64,000 nt of DNA from Dinghuibacter sp964544695 (GTDB lineage Bacteria; Bacteroidota; Bacteroidia; Chitinophagales; Chitinophagaceae): the NCBI GenBank assembly GCA_964544695.1, contig CAZJDB010000052.1, forward strand, positions 24,913 through 88,912. The letters run 5' to 3'. Shown here piece after piece: positions 10,504-18,642 of this stretch (position 1 is the first letter of the stretch; every line of letters starts with the position of its first letter). A program made the position numbers and the translations under genes. The notes below the pieces were generated by a model. The model was not told the DNA's origin and did not search any database. It saw only the letters and a list, made by a program, of their open reading frames with translations.

Positions 10504-11304
10504 ATGGAAAGCAAGCTGAAAGGACAGATCGCCATAATTACGGGGGCCAGCAGCGGGATCGGCGCCGGGGTTTCCAAGGCCCTGGCCGACCAGGGCGCCA
10601 CCGTGGTGGTCAACTACCCCGTCCCGGCAGCGCAGGCGGCCGCCGAAGGCGTCCTGAAGGACCTGGGGGGCCGGGGTATGACCTATGCCTGCGACGTAAG
10701 TAAGGAGGACCAGGTGATCCGCATGTTCCTGGATGTAGTCAAGGCCTATGGCACCGTGGACATCCTGGTGAACAATGCAGGCCTCCAAAGGGATTCCCCA
10801 TTCACCAGCATGACCCTCGATCAATGGAACACCGTTATCGGGGTCAACCTGACGGGCCAGTTCCTGTGCGCCCGGGAGGCCATCAAGGAATTCCTGCGGC
10901 GCGGCCCCAAACCCGAAAAGTCCAAGGCACTCGGCAAGATCATCCATATGAGCAGCGTCCACCAGGTCATTCCCTGGGCGGGGCACGCCAACTACGCCGC
11001 CAGTAAAGGGGGCATCCACATGCTGATGCAAACCATCGCCCAGGAATTCGCCCCCCAAAAGATCAGGATCAACGCCATAGCGCCGGGAGCTATCAAAACG
11101 CCCATCAACCACGACGCGTGGGCCACCCCTGCGGCCGAAGCCAAACTCCTGGAGCTCATCCCCTACGGGCGGATCGGCGATACCGATGATATTGGCAAAG
11201 CCGCGGTCTGGCTGGCCAGCGACGACAGCGACTACGTGACAGGGACGACCCTTTTTGTGGATGGGGGAATGACCCTTTTCCCCGGATTTTCGACGAACGG
11301 ATAG
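10504..11304 (+). CDS. Short-chain dehydrogenase, glucose 1-dehydrogenase-like
   Basis: 266 aa classical SDR. Cofactor motif TGASSGIGAG (residues about 13-22), NNAG, active-site Ser in MSSVHQ and YAASKGG (Tyr-x3-Lys) are all present. The C-terminal VTGTTLFVDGGMTLFPGF resembles bacterial glucose 1-dehydrogenases. The start MESKLKGQIAIITG was chosen because the open frame upstream runs antisense through the ABC-F gene. It is followed after 7 bp by the GH63-like glucosidase, so oxidation of released glucose is a plausible but unproven role. Confidence 0.85.
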   Translation: MESKLKGQIAIITGASSGIGAGVSKALADQGATVVVNYPVPAAQAAAEGVLKDLGGRGMTYACDVSKEDQVIRMFLDVVKAYGTVDILVNNAGLQRDSPFTSMTLDQWNTVIGVNLTGQFLCAREAIKEFLRRGPKPEKSKALGKIIHMSSVHQVIPWAGHANYAASKGGIHMLMQTIAQEFAPQKIRINAIAPGAIKTPINHDAWATPAAEAKLLELIPYGRIGDTDDIGKAAVWLASDDSDYVTGTTLFVDGGMTLFPGFSTNG

Positions 11305-11311
11305 GAAGCAT

Positions 11312-13963
11312 ATGAACGACGAACAGAAGCGCCTGCAAGACCCAACATGGAAGAACTGGGGCCCCTACGTCTCCGCCCGCCAATGGGGCACCGTCCGGGA
11401 AGACTACAGCGACGACGGACAGGCTTGGACGTACTGCACCCATGACATGGCCCGAAGCAAAGCCTATCGCTGGGGCGAAGAAGGGATCGGGGGCTATTGC
11501 GACAAGGATCAGTTGCTTTGCCTATCGCTCGTCCTTTGGAACGGACACGACCCCATCCTGAAGGAAATCCTCTTCGGACTGTCCAACAAGGAGGGTAACC
11601 ACGGGGAAGACGTGAAGGAGCTCTACTACTACCTGGATGGTGTTCCCACCCACGCCTACATGAAGATGCTGTACAAGTATCCCCAGGCCCTTTTTCCCTA
11701 CGACCGCCTCCGGAAAGAAAACGCCGCCCGAACCCGTCAGGACCCCGAATTTGAATTGATCGATACGGGGATCTTCGACCACGATGAATATTTCGACGTC
11801 TTCCTGGAATACGCCAAGGCCTCCCCCGAGGACTTGCTGATGCAAATAACCGTCTTCAACCGTGGCCCCAGGGATGCACCCCTCACCGTTTTGCCCACCG
11901 CCTGGTTCCGGAATACCTGGGCGTGGGGGTACGACCCGTACAAGCCCCACTTCCAACAAGACGGCACGAGAGTCGAGCTGCACCACGAGGAATTGGGAGG
12001 AAAGCGCTACCTGTATATCGACCAGCCCGCGGAATGGCTGTTTTGCGATAATGAAACCAACAACCGCCGCCTGTTCCAGTTCGAGGACCACAACACATTC
12101 ACCAAAGACGGTATCAACGACTACGTCACCCAAGGTCTGCCAACTGTTAACCCGGAAAAAAAGGGTACGAAGGTCGCTCCCCTCGTCCGCCTGAACATTC
12201 CGGCGGGTCAAAAAGCCACGGTACGCCTGCGAATGACGGCCGAAGACGTGTCCAACCCGTTCAAGGACAGCGACGAAGTGCTCGACAAGCGTCGCGCCGA
12301 AACCGACGCCTTTTACAAAGACCTTCAATCCGACCTACACGACGACGACCAGCGCCTCATCCAGCGCCAGGCCCTGGCGGGGATGCTTTGGTGCAAGCAG
12401 TTCTACTACTACGACGTCCGGCAATGGCTGGACGGGGACCCGGCCCAGCCCAGCCCCCCACCCGCCCGGAAGAAGGGGCGCAATATGTACTGGCCACACG
12501 TCAAGGCGTACCACATCTTCTCCATGCCCGACAACTGGGAATACCCCTGGTTCGCCGCCTGGGACCTGGCCTTTCACGCCGTCACCTTTATGATGCTGGA
12601 CCCGGACTTCGCCAAGAACCAGCTCTACACCCTGACGCGGGAATGGTTCCAGCACCCCAACGGGCAGTTGCCCGCCTACGAATGGAACTTCAGCGACGCC
12701 AATCCCCCCGTGCACGCCTTTGCCGTTTGGAAGGTCTACCAGATCGAGGCCAAACAAAACAACGGGAAGGGCGATACCGTGTTCCTGGAAAAGCTTTTCC
12801 ACAAGCTCCTCATCAACTTCACGTGGTGGGTCAATCGTAAGGATGCCGAAGGGAATAACATCTTCGAAGGGGGCTTCCTGGGACTCGACAACGTGGGCGT
12901 GTTCGACCGGGACATGGCCCTTCCCGAGGGACAAATCGTAGAGCAGGCCGACGGCACTGCCTGGATGGGCATGTTTTGTCTCAACATGCTCCGGATCTCG
13001 CTGGAGCTCTCCAGGGCCAACCCGGCCTACCTGGAAATGGCCAATAAATTCTTCGCCCACTTCCTGTACATCGCAGCCGCCCTGGAGTCGCTGGGGGACC
13101 ATGACGGGGGCCTTTGGGACGAGGAGGACCAGTTCTATTACGACCAGATCCGCGCCACGGACGGCTCCTCGAAGCGCCTCAAGCTGAGGAGCGCGGTGGG
13201 GATGATCCCCCTGCTGGCCGTGGAGGTCCTCGACGACAAGCTCCTGCGCCAGTTGCCCGGGTTCCAGAAAAGGATGGATTGGTTCCTGAAAAATCGCCCC
13301 GACCTGGCCAGCCTCGTCTCCCGTTATAATGAAAAAGGGGACAACGAAAAACGCCTGCTGGGCCTCGTCCGGGCCCACCGCATGAAAGCCGTGCTTGAGA
13401 AAATGCTCGACGAAAGCGAATTCCTCAGCCCAGGTGGCTTGCGCTCCGTCTCCAAATACCACCTTCAGCACCCCTACCAGTTCGCCCTGGACGGTCAGAC
13501 CCTGACGGTGAAATACCTGCCCGCCGAAAGCGACAGCACGCTGTTCGGGGGTAACTCCAACTGGAGGGGTCCCGTTTGGATGCCCCTCAACGCCCTGATG
13601 CTGGAGGCCCTGGTGCGCTACCACTACTATTATGGCGAAAGCTTTACCATCGAATGCCCCACGGGCTCTGGGAAATTCCTGAACCTCTACCAGGTCCAGG
13701 AGTTCCTCTCGGCGCGCCTCGTCACCCTTTTCCTCCGGGACGCATCGGGACGCAGGGCCGTCTTTGGGGAGAATGAAAAACTACAGAAGGACCCACACTT
13801 CCGGGACTACCTGACCTTCAATGAATACTTCAACGGGGACAACGGCAAGGGCCTGGGTGCCTCGCACCAAACGGGCTGGACGGGGATCATCGCGATGATC
13901 ATCCAGCCCCGGCCCCGGCATGACAAGGACGACACCAAACCCGCAAAGATCACTGCATCATGA
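11312..13963 (+). CDS. GH63-type glucosidase (MGH1-like glycoside hydrolase)
   Basis: 883 aa, no signal peptide, so cytoplasmic. N-terminal blocks YGWGEEGIGG-like RWGEEGIGGYCDKDQ and the central (alpha/alpha)6 barrel blocks FSMPDNWEYPWFAAWDLAFH, PNGQLPAYEWNFSDANPPVH, GLDNVGVFDRD and GNSNWRGPVWMPLN match bacterial proteins annotated as GH63 glucosidases or mannosyl-oligosaccharide glucosidase-like. These act on short alpha-glucosides or glucosylglycerate-type compatible solutes; the substrate here is unknown. Its stop codon overlaps the start of the methyltransferase gene (ATGA), so the SDR, glucosidase and methyltransferase form one operon. Confidence 0.85.
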   Translation: MNDEQKRLQDPTWKNWGPYVSARQWGTVREDYSDDGQAWTYCTHDMARSKAYRWGEEGIGGYCDKDQLLCLSLVLWNGHDPILKEILFGLSNKEGNHGEDVKELYYYLDGVPTHAYMKMLYKYPQALFPYDRLRKENAARTRQDPEFELIDTGIFDHDEYFDVFLEYAKASPEDLLMQITVFNRGPRDAPLTVLPTAWFRNTWAWGYDPYKPHFQQDGTRVELHHEELGGKRYLYIDQPAEWLFCDNETNNRRLFQFEDHNTFTKDGINDYVTQGLPTVNPEKKGTKVAPLVRLNIPAGQKATVRLRMTAEDVSNPFKDSDEVLDKRRAETDAFYKDLQSDLHDDDQRLIQRQALAGMLWCKQFYYYDVRQWLDGDPAQPSPPPARKKGRNMYWPHVKAYHIFSMPDNWEYPWFAAWDLAFHAVTFMMLDPDFAKNQLYTLTREWFQHPNGQLPAYEWNFSDANPPVHAFAVWKVYQIEAKQNNGKGDTVFLEKLFHKLLINFTWWVNRKDAEGNNIFEGGFLGLDNVGVFDRDMALPEGQIVEQADGTAWMGMFCLNMLRISLELSRANPAYLEMANKFFAHFLYIAAALESLGDHDGGLWDEEDQFYYDQIRATDGSSKRLKLRSAVGMIPLLAVEVLDDKLLRQLPGFQKRMDWFLKNRPDLASLVSRYNEKGDNEKRLLGLVRAHRMKAVLEKMLDESEFLSPGGLRSVSKYHLQHPYQFALDGQTLTVKYLPAESDSTLFGGNSNWRGPVWMPLNALMLEALVRYHYYYGESFTIECPTGSGKFLNLYQVQEFLSARLVTLFLRDASGRRAVFGENEKLQKDPHFRDYLTFNEYFNGDNGKGLGASHQTGWTGIIAMIIQPRPRHDKDDTKPAKITAS

Positions 13964-14703
13964 CCTCGAAAAACTGGTTCAGGGAATGGTTCGATTCCCC
14001 CTATTATCACCTCCTCTACGCCAATCGCAACGACGAAGAAGCGGCGCGTTTCATCGACGCCCTGCTGGCGTGGCTCACTCCCGCCCCGGGAAGCCCTATG
14101 CTCGACGTGGCCTGCGGCAGGGGACGCCACAGTCGCTACCTGTCGGCGAAAGGATTCGACGTGACCGGGATCGATCTTTCCCCAAATAGTATTGCGTATG
14201 CAAGGGGCTTCGAAAACGAACACCTGCACTTCTACATCCATGACATGCGCAACCCCTTTTGGATCCGGTACTTCGATTGCGTCTTCAACTTCTTTACCAG
14301 CTTCGGTTATTTTGCTACGCGCCGGGAGCACGACGACGCCATGCGCATGATGAGCCAGGCGCTGACGCGTTCCGGCGTACTCGTCATCGACTACCTCAAT
14401 GCGCGGTATTGGGAAAACCACCTCATCCATAAAACCGAAGTGGAACGGGACGGGGTCCGGTTCCACCTCACGAAGTGGATGGATGAGACCCACTTCTATA
14501 AGAAGATCGAGATCGAGGATGAGCGCCTCGGCCATCCCCTGGAATTCACCGAGAAGATCGCCAAGTTCTCCGTCGGGGATTTTACCGATATGCTGGCCTA
14601 CCAGGGCATGCAGGTCGCCGATGTCTTCGGGGACTATGCCCTGGGGCCTTATAAAATGAACGAGTCGCCGCGGTTGATCGTGGTTGCCCGCCGCCGCGGT
14701 TGA
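13960..14703 (+). CDS. Class I SAM-dependent methyltransferase
   Basis: 247 aa with the SAM-binding motif I MLDVACGRGRHSRYLS, acidic loop VTGIDLS and the post-motif VFNFFTSFGYF. The domain type is clear, but the substrate is not. Start overlaps the stop of the glucosidase gene by ATGA. The 3' end lies inside a 26-bp tandem repeat: the last residues RLIVVARRRG are encoded by repeat unit 1, and the stop TGA is created in unit 2 by the frame change that a 26-bp duplication imposes. The protein tail may therefore have been remodelled recently. Confidence 0.85.
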   Translation: MTSKNWFREWFDSPYYHLLYANRNDEEAARFIDALLAWLTPAPGSPMLDVACGRGRHSRYLSAKGFDVTGIDLSPNSIAYARGFENEHLHFYIHDMRNPFWIRYFDCVFNFFTSFGYFATRREHDDAMRMMSQALTRSGVLVIDYLNARYWENHLIHKTEVERDGVRFHLTKWMDETHFYKKIEIEDERLGHPLEFTEKIAKFSVGDFTDMLAYQGMQVADVFGDYALGPYKMNESPRLIVVARRRG

Positions 14704-14742
14704 TCGTGGTTGCTCGCCGCCGCGGTTGATCGTGGTGGCCGG
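14671..14742 (+). repeat. 26-bp tandem repeat across the methyltransferase stop codon
   Basis: Unit CGGTTGATCGTGGTTGCCCG plus CCGCCG occurs at 14671-14696 and 14697-14722 (one mismatch), with a partial third copy to about 14742. Because 26 is not a multiple of three, the second copy supplies the stop codon. Confidence 0.9.
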
Positions 14743-14747
14743 AAGGT

Positions 14748-15245
14748 CTAATAAGTAACGCTCAAACTCCCGTTCGACACGTACAGTGAATCCGGTCCGC
14801 TTCCCCCGCTGAGGTACACTTCCCCGGAGAAGGTCGCGTTGATCACACCTCCCGAATTGGAAGTGATGTCGATGGTAAAGGGATGCGGGGTCCCGGTGGT
14901 GTTATCCGAATAAGCCAATCCCGACGTGAGATTGATCAGGGAGAAGGTGGCCGTATTGTCGAAATTGCTCGCCGTGTCGGAGAAGGAACCCATCAGGGTA
15001 TACGTAGGCCTGCCCGCTACATTGGGGATTTCGATATTCACCTCGGAAGTATCCGAAGTTCCAGGCATGACACCGGCTGCGGAAAAGATGATGTTGTTGC
15101 CCGTGTCGACAACGCCCTTCATGGACACGGTTTGGCCGTTCCAGGCAAAGGAATAAGAACCCGAGGACAAAGAATTGTTGCTTTTTTTGCTACAAGAGAC
15201 TAAAGCAATGGCCATGCAGAGGCCGATGGTGAGTACGGAACGCAT
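14748..15245 (-). CDS. Lipoprotein of unknown function
   Basis: 165 aa from ATG 15245, signal peptide MRSVLTIGLCMAIALVSC with lipobox Cys and a following KKSNNS spacer typical of Bacteroidota lipoproteins. The mature part is Ser/Thr/Gly-rich and predicted all-beta (YSFAWNGQTVSMKG, NATFSGEVYLSG), similar in style to small immunoglobulin-like surface lipoproteins. I do not recognise the family. An upstream TTG at 15272 would add nine residues before the signal peptide and lies inside the -7 box, so it is unlikely. It has its own promoter between it and the histidine kinase gene. Confidence 0.75.
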   Translation of the reverse strand: MRSVLTIGLCMAIALVSCSKKSNNSLSSGSYSFAWNGQTVSMKGVVDTGNNIIFSAAGVMPGTSDTSEVNIEIPNVAGRPTYTLMGSFSDTASNFDNTATFSLINLTSGLAYSDNTTGTPHPFTIDITSNSGGVINATFSGEVYLSGGSGPDSLYVSNGSLSVTY

Positions 15246-15269
15246 AGAATTATTGGATTTAATTGGATT

Positions 15270-15301
15270 CAAATATATGTAAAATAATTCATTAGGACAA
15301 C
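15270..15301 (-). promoter_or_regulatory. Promoter of the lipoprotein gene
   Basis: Reverse strand GTTG, 20-nt spacer, TATATTTG (exact TAnnTTTG). The -33 part overlaps the stop of the kinase gene; the predicted start of transcription is about 18 nt before the ATG. Confidence 0.6.
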
Positions 15302-18300
15302 AGGGGTAACCAAATAGTAAACGCGGCCCCGTGGCCCTCCTCCGACTCCGCCAGGATTATCCCCTTGTGGTTTTCAACGATCTTGTTGGCGATGCTCAGG
15401 CCGATCCCCGAGCCATTGTACTCAGAGGAATGGTGCAGCCTTTGAAACAACTGAAATATCTTTTTCCGGTATTGGGGCTCGAACCCGATCCCGTTATCCG
15501 AGAAGGTGATTTCCACGTACGTCCTGTGCGCTTCGAGGCAGGGGACCGTGGCCCCGGAGACGTTCCTGGACCTTACCTGGATGAGGGGTTTTTCCCGGGA
15601 AAACTTCAGGGAATTGCTCAGCAGGTTGGAAAACAGTTGCTCCATTTGCGTAGGGATCGCGGGGATCATGGGCAGTGGATCGCTCAGGAAAACGGCTTCC
15701 TTTTCCTTGATGAGCAATTCGTAGTCACACCGCAAATCGTCCAGGATCCGGTTCAGGTCCGTCAGTTGAAAGGCCTCCACGGCTTGTGTGAGGCGCGAAT
15801 ATTCCAGCACGCTTTGGATCAGGTAGGACATGCGCCTCGAGGATTCCTGGATCTTGCTTGCATACTTTTTCCAGGTCTCGGGGTCGTCCTGGTGTTTTTC
15901 CAACAGTTGGATAAAGGTGCGGATCTTCCTCAAGGGTTCCTGGAGGTCGTGGCTGGCGATGTAGTTGAAGGATTCAAGCTGCTCATTGATTTGCTTGAGC
16001 TCGCGGGTCCGGAGAGCCACCTCGGCTTCCAGGCGCTCGGAAGCCTGGACCTTTTCGGTGACGTTGGTGACATGGCACATGACCCCCGTCACCTCTTTTT
16101 TGTGGTTGCGCAGGGGTTTCAGGGTAAAATCGAAATAACCCCCCGGGCCCTGGTACGCCCTTTGGGTAATAATTTCCCCAGTTTTATATACAATGTCCAA
16201 AAACTCAATGCTTTTGAGACTCGCCTGGGGGAAGGCCTCCCGGGCCGTCCGCCCCAGGAGCTGGTCCTCATCGAGCCCGAACATATCCCGATAAAGGGCG
16301 TTGGCCAGGGTAAATGTATGTTCGGGTCCGTCCATTATGGCAATGGCCGCCGGGGCCTGCATCAGGAAGGACCTGAGGTCCTCCTCGATTTCGTTCTTCC
16401 TCCGGACGATATTCAGCTGGGCCCGGATCCGGGCCACCAGTTCCGTGGCCGAAAAGGGCTTTACCAGGTAGTCGTCCGCACCCGTCCCCAGCCCTTGTAC
16501 CTTGGATTCCTCCCCGGCGCGTGCCGTGAGGAGGATGACGGGCGTCTGCGCCATGGTCTTGTTCCCTTTGACCTCCCGGACCAACTGAATGCCGTCCATG
16601 ATGGGCATCATGATATCGGACACGACCAGGGCGGGTTTTTCAGACCGGATCTTGTGCAGGGCCTCCATGCCGTTGGCGGCTGTCAGCACCCGGAACTGCT
16701 TTTGGAGCAGGCTGCGGATGTGGGCGCGCATGTCGGCGTTGTCGTCCACTACCAGTATGGTTTCTCTGCTGCCTCCGGGGGCATCGTCCGGCAGCGCCGG
16801 TGCCCCGTCTGGCGGCACGGGCGCCTCGAAATAGTCGTGGTATATCGTTTCCTCCGAATCCCAGGGCGCATCGGCCGTTTGATCGGGGGGCAGGTGGCCC
16901 TTGCCGAAGGGGATGCGGACCTCGAACGTGCTGCCCAGCCCCATTTTGCTCCTCACCCTGATCTCGCCTCCGTGGAGTTTCACCAGCTCCCGGGTTAGGG
17001 ATAAACCGATGCCCGTGCCTTCGTAGGAACGGCCCCGGGCGTTTTCCACGCGATAAAAGCGTTCGAACAGGCGGGGCATTTCCGTTTCAGGGATGCCCGT
17101 TCCGGTATCCTCCACCGTCATGACGGCGTGATCGCCGTCGAAAAACAAGTGGAGGGTGATGCCCCCTTTCAGGGTATACTTGAAGGCATTGGACAGCAGG
17201 TTGAACACGATCTTTTCCCACATGCCCTTGTCCACATAGACGGGTTGCAGGATGCCCTCCGTTTTCACCGTCAGGGTCAATCCCGCCTTTTCGATCAGGG
17301 ACCGGAAATGGGCGGCCAGGTTGGCCGTAAGGGATCCCAGGTCGGTAAGGGCGTACACGGCCTTTTGGCGTCCGTCCTCGATGCGGCTGAAGTCCAGGAG
17401 GCTGTTGACCAGCTTCAGCAGGCGCATGGCGTTGCGGTGCATCAGCTCCATTTGCTCCCTGCCGCCCCCGTTCTCCATTTGCTCCCTGCCGCCGTTCTCC
17501 ATTTGCTCCCTGCCGCCGTCGTTCTTTAGGGATTCTTCGAGGGTTCCCAGGATGAGGGTCAGGGGAGTCCGGAACTCATGGCTGATGTTGGAAAAGAAAA
17601 TCGTCTTGGCTTTATCTATGGCTTCCAGGGCCTGGGCCCTTTTCCGCTCCTCCTCGTAGGCCATTGCGTTGCTCAGGCCCAGGGAAATCTGGTCGGCAAC
17701 GATCTGGACGAAGTTCCGGTAGGTAGTGTCGAACTTTCGGTAGGGGTTCAAACCCAGCACCAGGCTCGCACGGGAGGCCCTGAGGGGGATTTGGACATAG
17801 TGTTGGGCGGGGATGTCCCAGGCGCCCTGGGGAACGTCGCCCCACCGCCCGTCGTTTACACCCACGGATAAACCGGCGCCCGAGGCCCCGATGGATGGCG
17901 CAACGTGCGGCTCGCCCTTGATGATCCGGGCAAAGGGGATGTCGTAGGGATTCTTGACCAGGGCGTCCAGCGCTTTTTCGAACACCTCGTCCTCTGAAAG
18001 CGTGGTCCCGATGCTCCTACCCAATTCGCTGAGCGTTTCCATCTGTCGCCGCGCCACCACCGTTTCCGTGATTTCATTCACCGTGGCCAGCACCCCGCCT
18101 ATCCCGTCAGGCGCCAAATTATCGGGCACTGCGCTGTAGGCGATGGTAAAATGCGTCTCCTCGATGAAATTATTCCGGTTTATGATCAGCAGGATGTCGT
18201 CCATCCAGGTGGAGGGACCTCCCTGGTAGGGCGTGTCCACCAGGGGTTGCAGTACGTGCCAGATCTCGGACCAGCACTCATACCCTGGGACACCCAGGGA

Positions 18301-18555
18301 TCGGTGCGGGTGCTTCAGACCCGGAACTGGTATATAGGGATCGTTGTAAAACTGGATGTAGTCCGGGCCCCACCATAATAGCATCGGAAAGCGATTGGCC
18401 AACATCACGCTGAGAAGGCTCTTCAGGCTGGGGGACCAGTCCTCGGGGTCCCCCAGGGAGGTTCGGTTCCACTCGAAGCGCCTCATCAATTCCCCCATCT
18501 CTCCACCGCCCTTAAGGAATTCGGGCGTTTTCGGTTTCGCGGCTATTATTTCCAT
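15292..18555 (-). CDS. Hybrid sensor histidine kinase with two kinase cores and an internal receiver
   Basis: 1087 aa, no membrane helices, so a soluble sensor. Order: N-terminal PAS-like domain (about 20-165, GEMGELMRRFEWNRTSLG), GAF-like domain (170-300), HisKA with His326 (ISHEFRTPL), HATPase (DTGTGIPE, GTGIGLSL), receiver with phospho-acceptor Asp647 (SDIMMP), PAS domain (about 715-830), second HisKA with His869 (ASHDLQEPLRK) and second HATPase (DNGIGFEP, NGSGIGLSI). Both histidines are present, so two phosphorylation sites are possible. The loop between the two helices of the first HisKA holds a tandem repeat of GGREQMEN. No output regulator is adjacent. A -24/-12-like element lies 29 nt upstream. 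Confidence 0.93.
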   Translation of the reverse strand: MEIIAAKPKTPEFLKGGGEMGELMRRFEWNRTSLGDPEDWSPSLKSLLSVMLANRFPMLLWWGPDYIQFYNDPYIPVPGLKHPHRSLGVPGYECWSEIWHVLQPLVDTPYQGGPSTWMDDILLIINRNNFIEETHFTIAYSAVPDNLAPDGIGGVLATVNEITETVVARRQMETLSELGRSIGTTLSEDEVFEKALDALVKNPYDIPFARIIKGEPHVAPSIGASGAGLSVGVNDGRWGDVPQGAWDIPAQHYVQIPLRASRASLVLGLNPYRKFDTTYRNFVQIVADQISLGLSNAMAYEEERKRAQALEAIDKAKTIFFSNISHEFRTPLTLILGTLEESLKNDGGREQMENGGREQMENGGGREQMELMHRNAMRLLKLVNSLLDFSRIEDGRQKAVYALTDLGSLTANLAAHFRSLIEKAGLTLTVKTEGILQPVYVDKGMWEKIVFNLLSNAFKYTLKGGITLHLFFDGDHAVMTVEDTGTGIPETEMPRLFERFYRVENARGRSYEGTGIGLSLTRELVKLHGGEIRVRSKMGLGSTFEVRIPFGKGHLPPDQTADAPWDSEETIYHDYFEAPVPPDGAPALPDDAPGGSRETILVVDDNADMRAHIRSLLQKQFRVLTAANGMEALHKIRSEKPALVVSDIMMPIMDGIQLVREVKGNKTMAQTPVILLTARAGEESKVQGLGTGADDYLVKPFSATELVARIRAQLNIVRRKNEIEEDLRSFLMQAPAAIAIMDGPEHTFTLANALYRDMFGLDEDQLLGRTAREAFPQASLKSIEFLDIVYKTGEIITQRAYQGPGGYFDFTLKPLRNHKKEVTGVMCHVTNVTEKVQASERLEAEVALRTRELKQINEQLESFNYIASHDLQEPLRKIRTFIQLLEKHQDDPETWKKYASKIQESSRRMSYLIQSVLEYSRLTQAVEAFQLTDLNRILDDLRCDYELLIKEKEAVFLSDPLPMIPAIPTQMEQLFSNLLSNSLKFSREKPLIQVRSRNVSGATVPCLEAHRTYVEITFSDNGIGFEPQYRKKIFQLFQRLHHSSEYNGSGIGLSIANKIVENHKGIILAESEEGHGAAFTIWLPLLS
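17452..17520 (-). repeat. 24-bp tandem repeat in the first HisKA domain
   Basis: Nearly three copies of CCGTTCTCCATTTGCTCCCT plus GCCG (as read on the + strand), encoding GGREQMEN repeated on the reverse strand. The insertion extends the HisKA helix1-helix2 loop by about 20 residues. Confidence 0.9.
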
Positions 18556-18583
18556 GACAAGTCTTAGGTCAACTTATGGTTAA

Positions 18584-18600
18584 GTAAAGAATTATGCCAA
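18584..18600 (-). promoter_or_regulatory. Candidate sigma-54-type promoter of the hybrid kinase
   Basis: Reverse strand TTGGCATAATTCTTTAC. The first ten bases are identical to the element before dnaK and its distance to the start codon (29 nt) is nearly the same (31 nt). Match to the -12 half is imperfect. Confidence 0.35.
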
Positions 18601-18642
18601 AATTTTGCGGGGGGGCTCAAATTTTGCATTTTTACGGGGCAC

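Noticed and set aside
12335..13624. A 429-codon open frame antisense to the GH63-like gene
   Set aside because: Same reason; low-information sequence without signal or domain, opposite a well-conserved enzyme.
15331..16998. A 555-codon open frame antisense to the hybrid kinase
   Set aside because: Composition (His/Gly/Arg/Pro-rich, no domain) is that of an antisense shadow; the opposite strand has a full multi-domain kinase.
17452..17520. Possible CRISPR-like short repeats
   Set aside because: Units are contiguous without spacers and keep the reading frame, so they are a coding tandem repeat.
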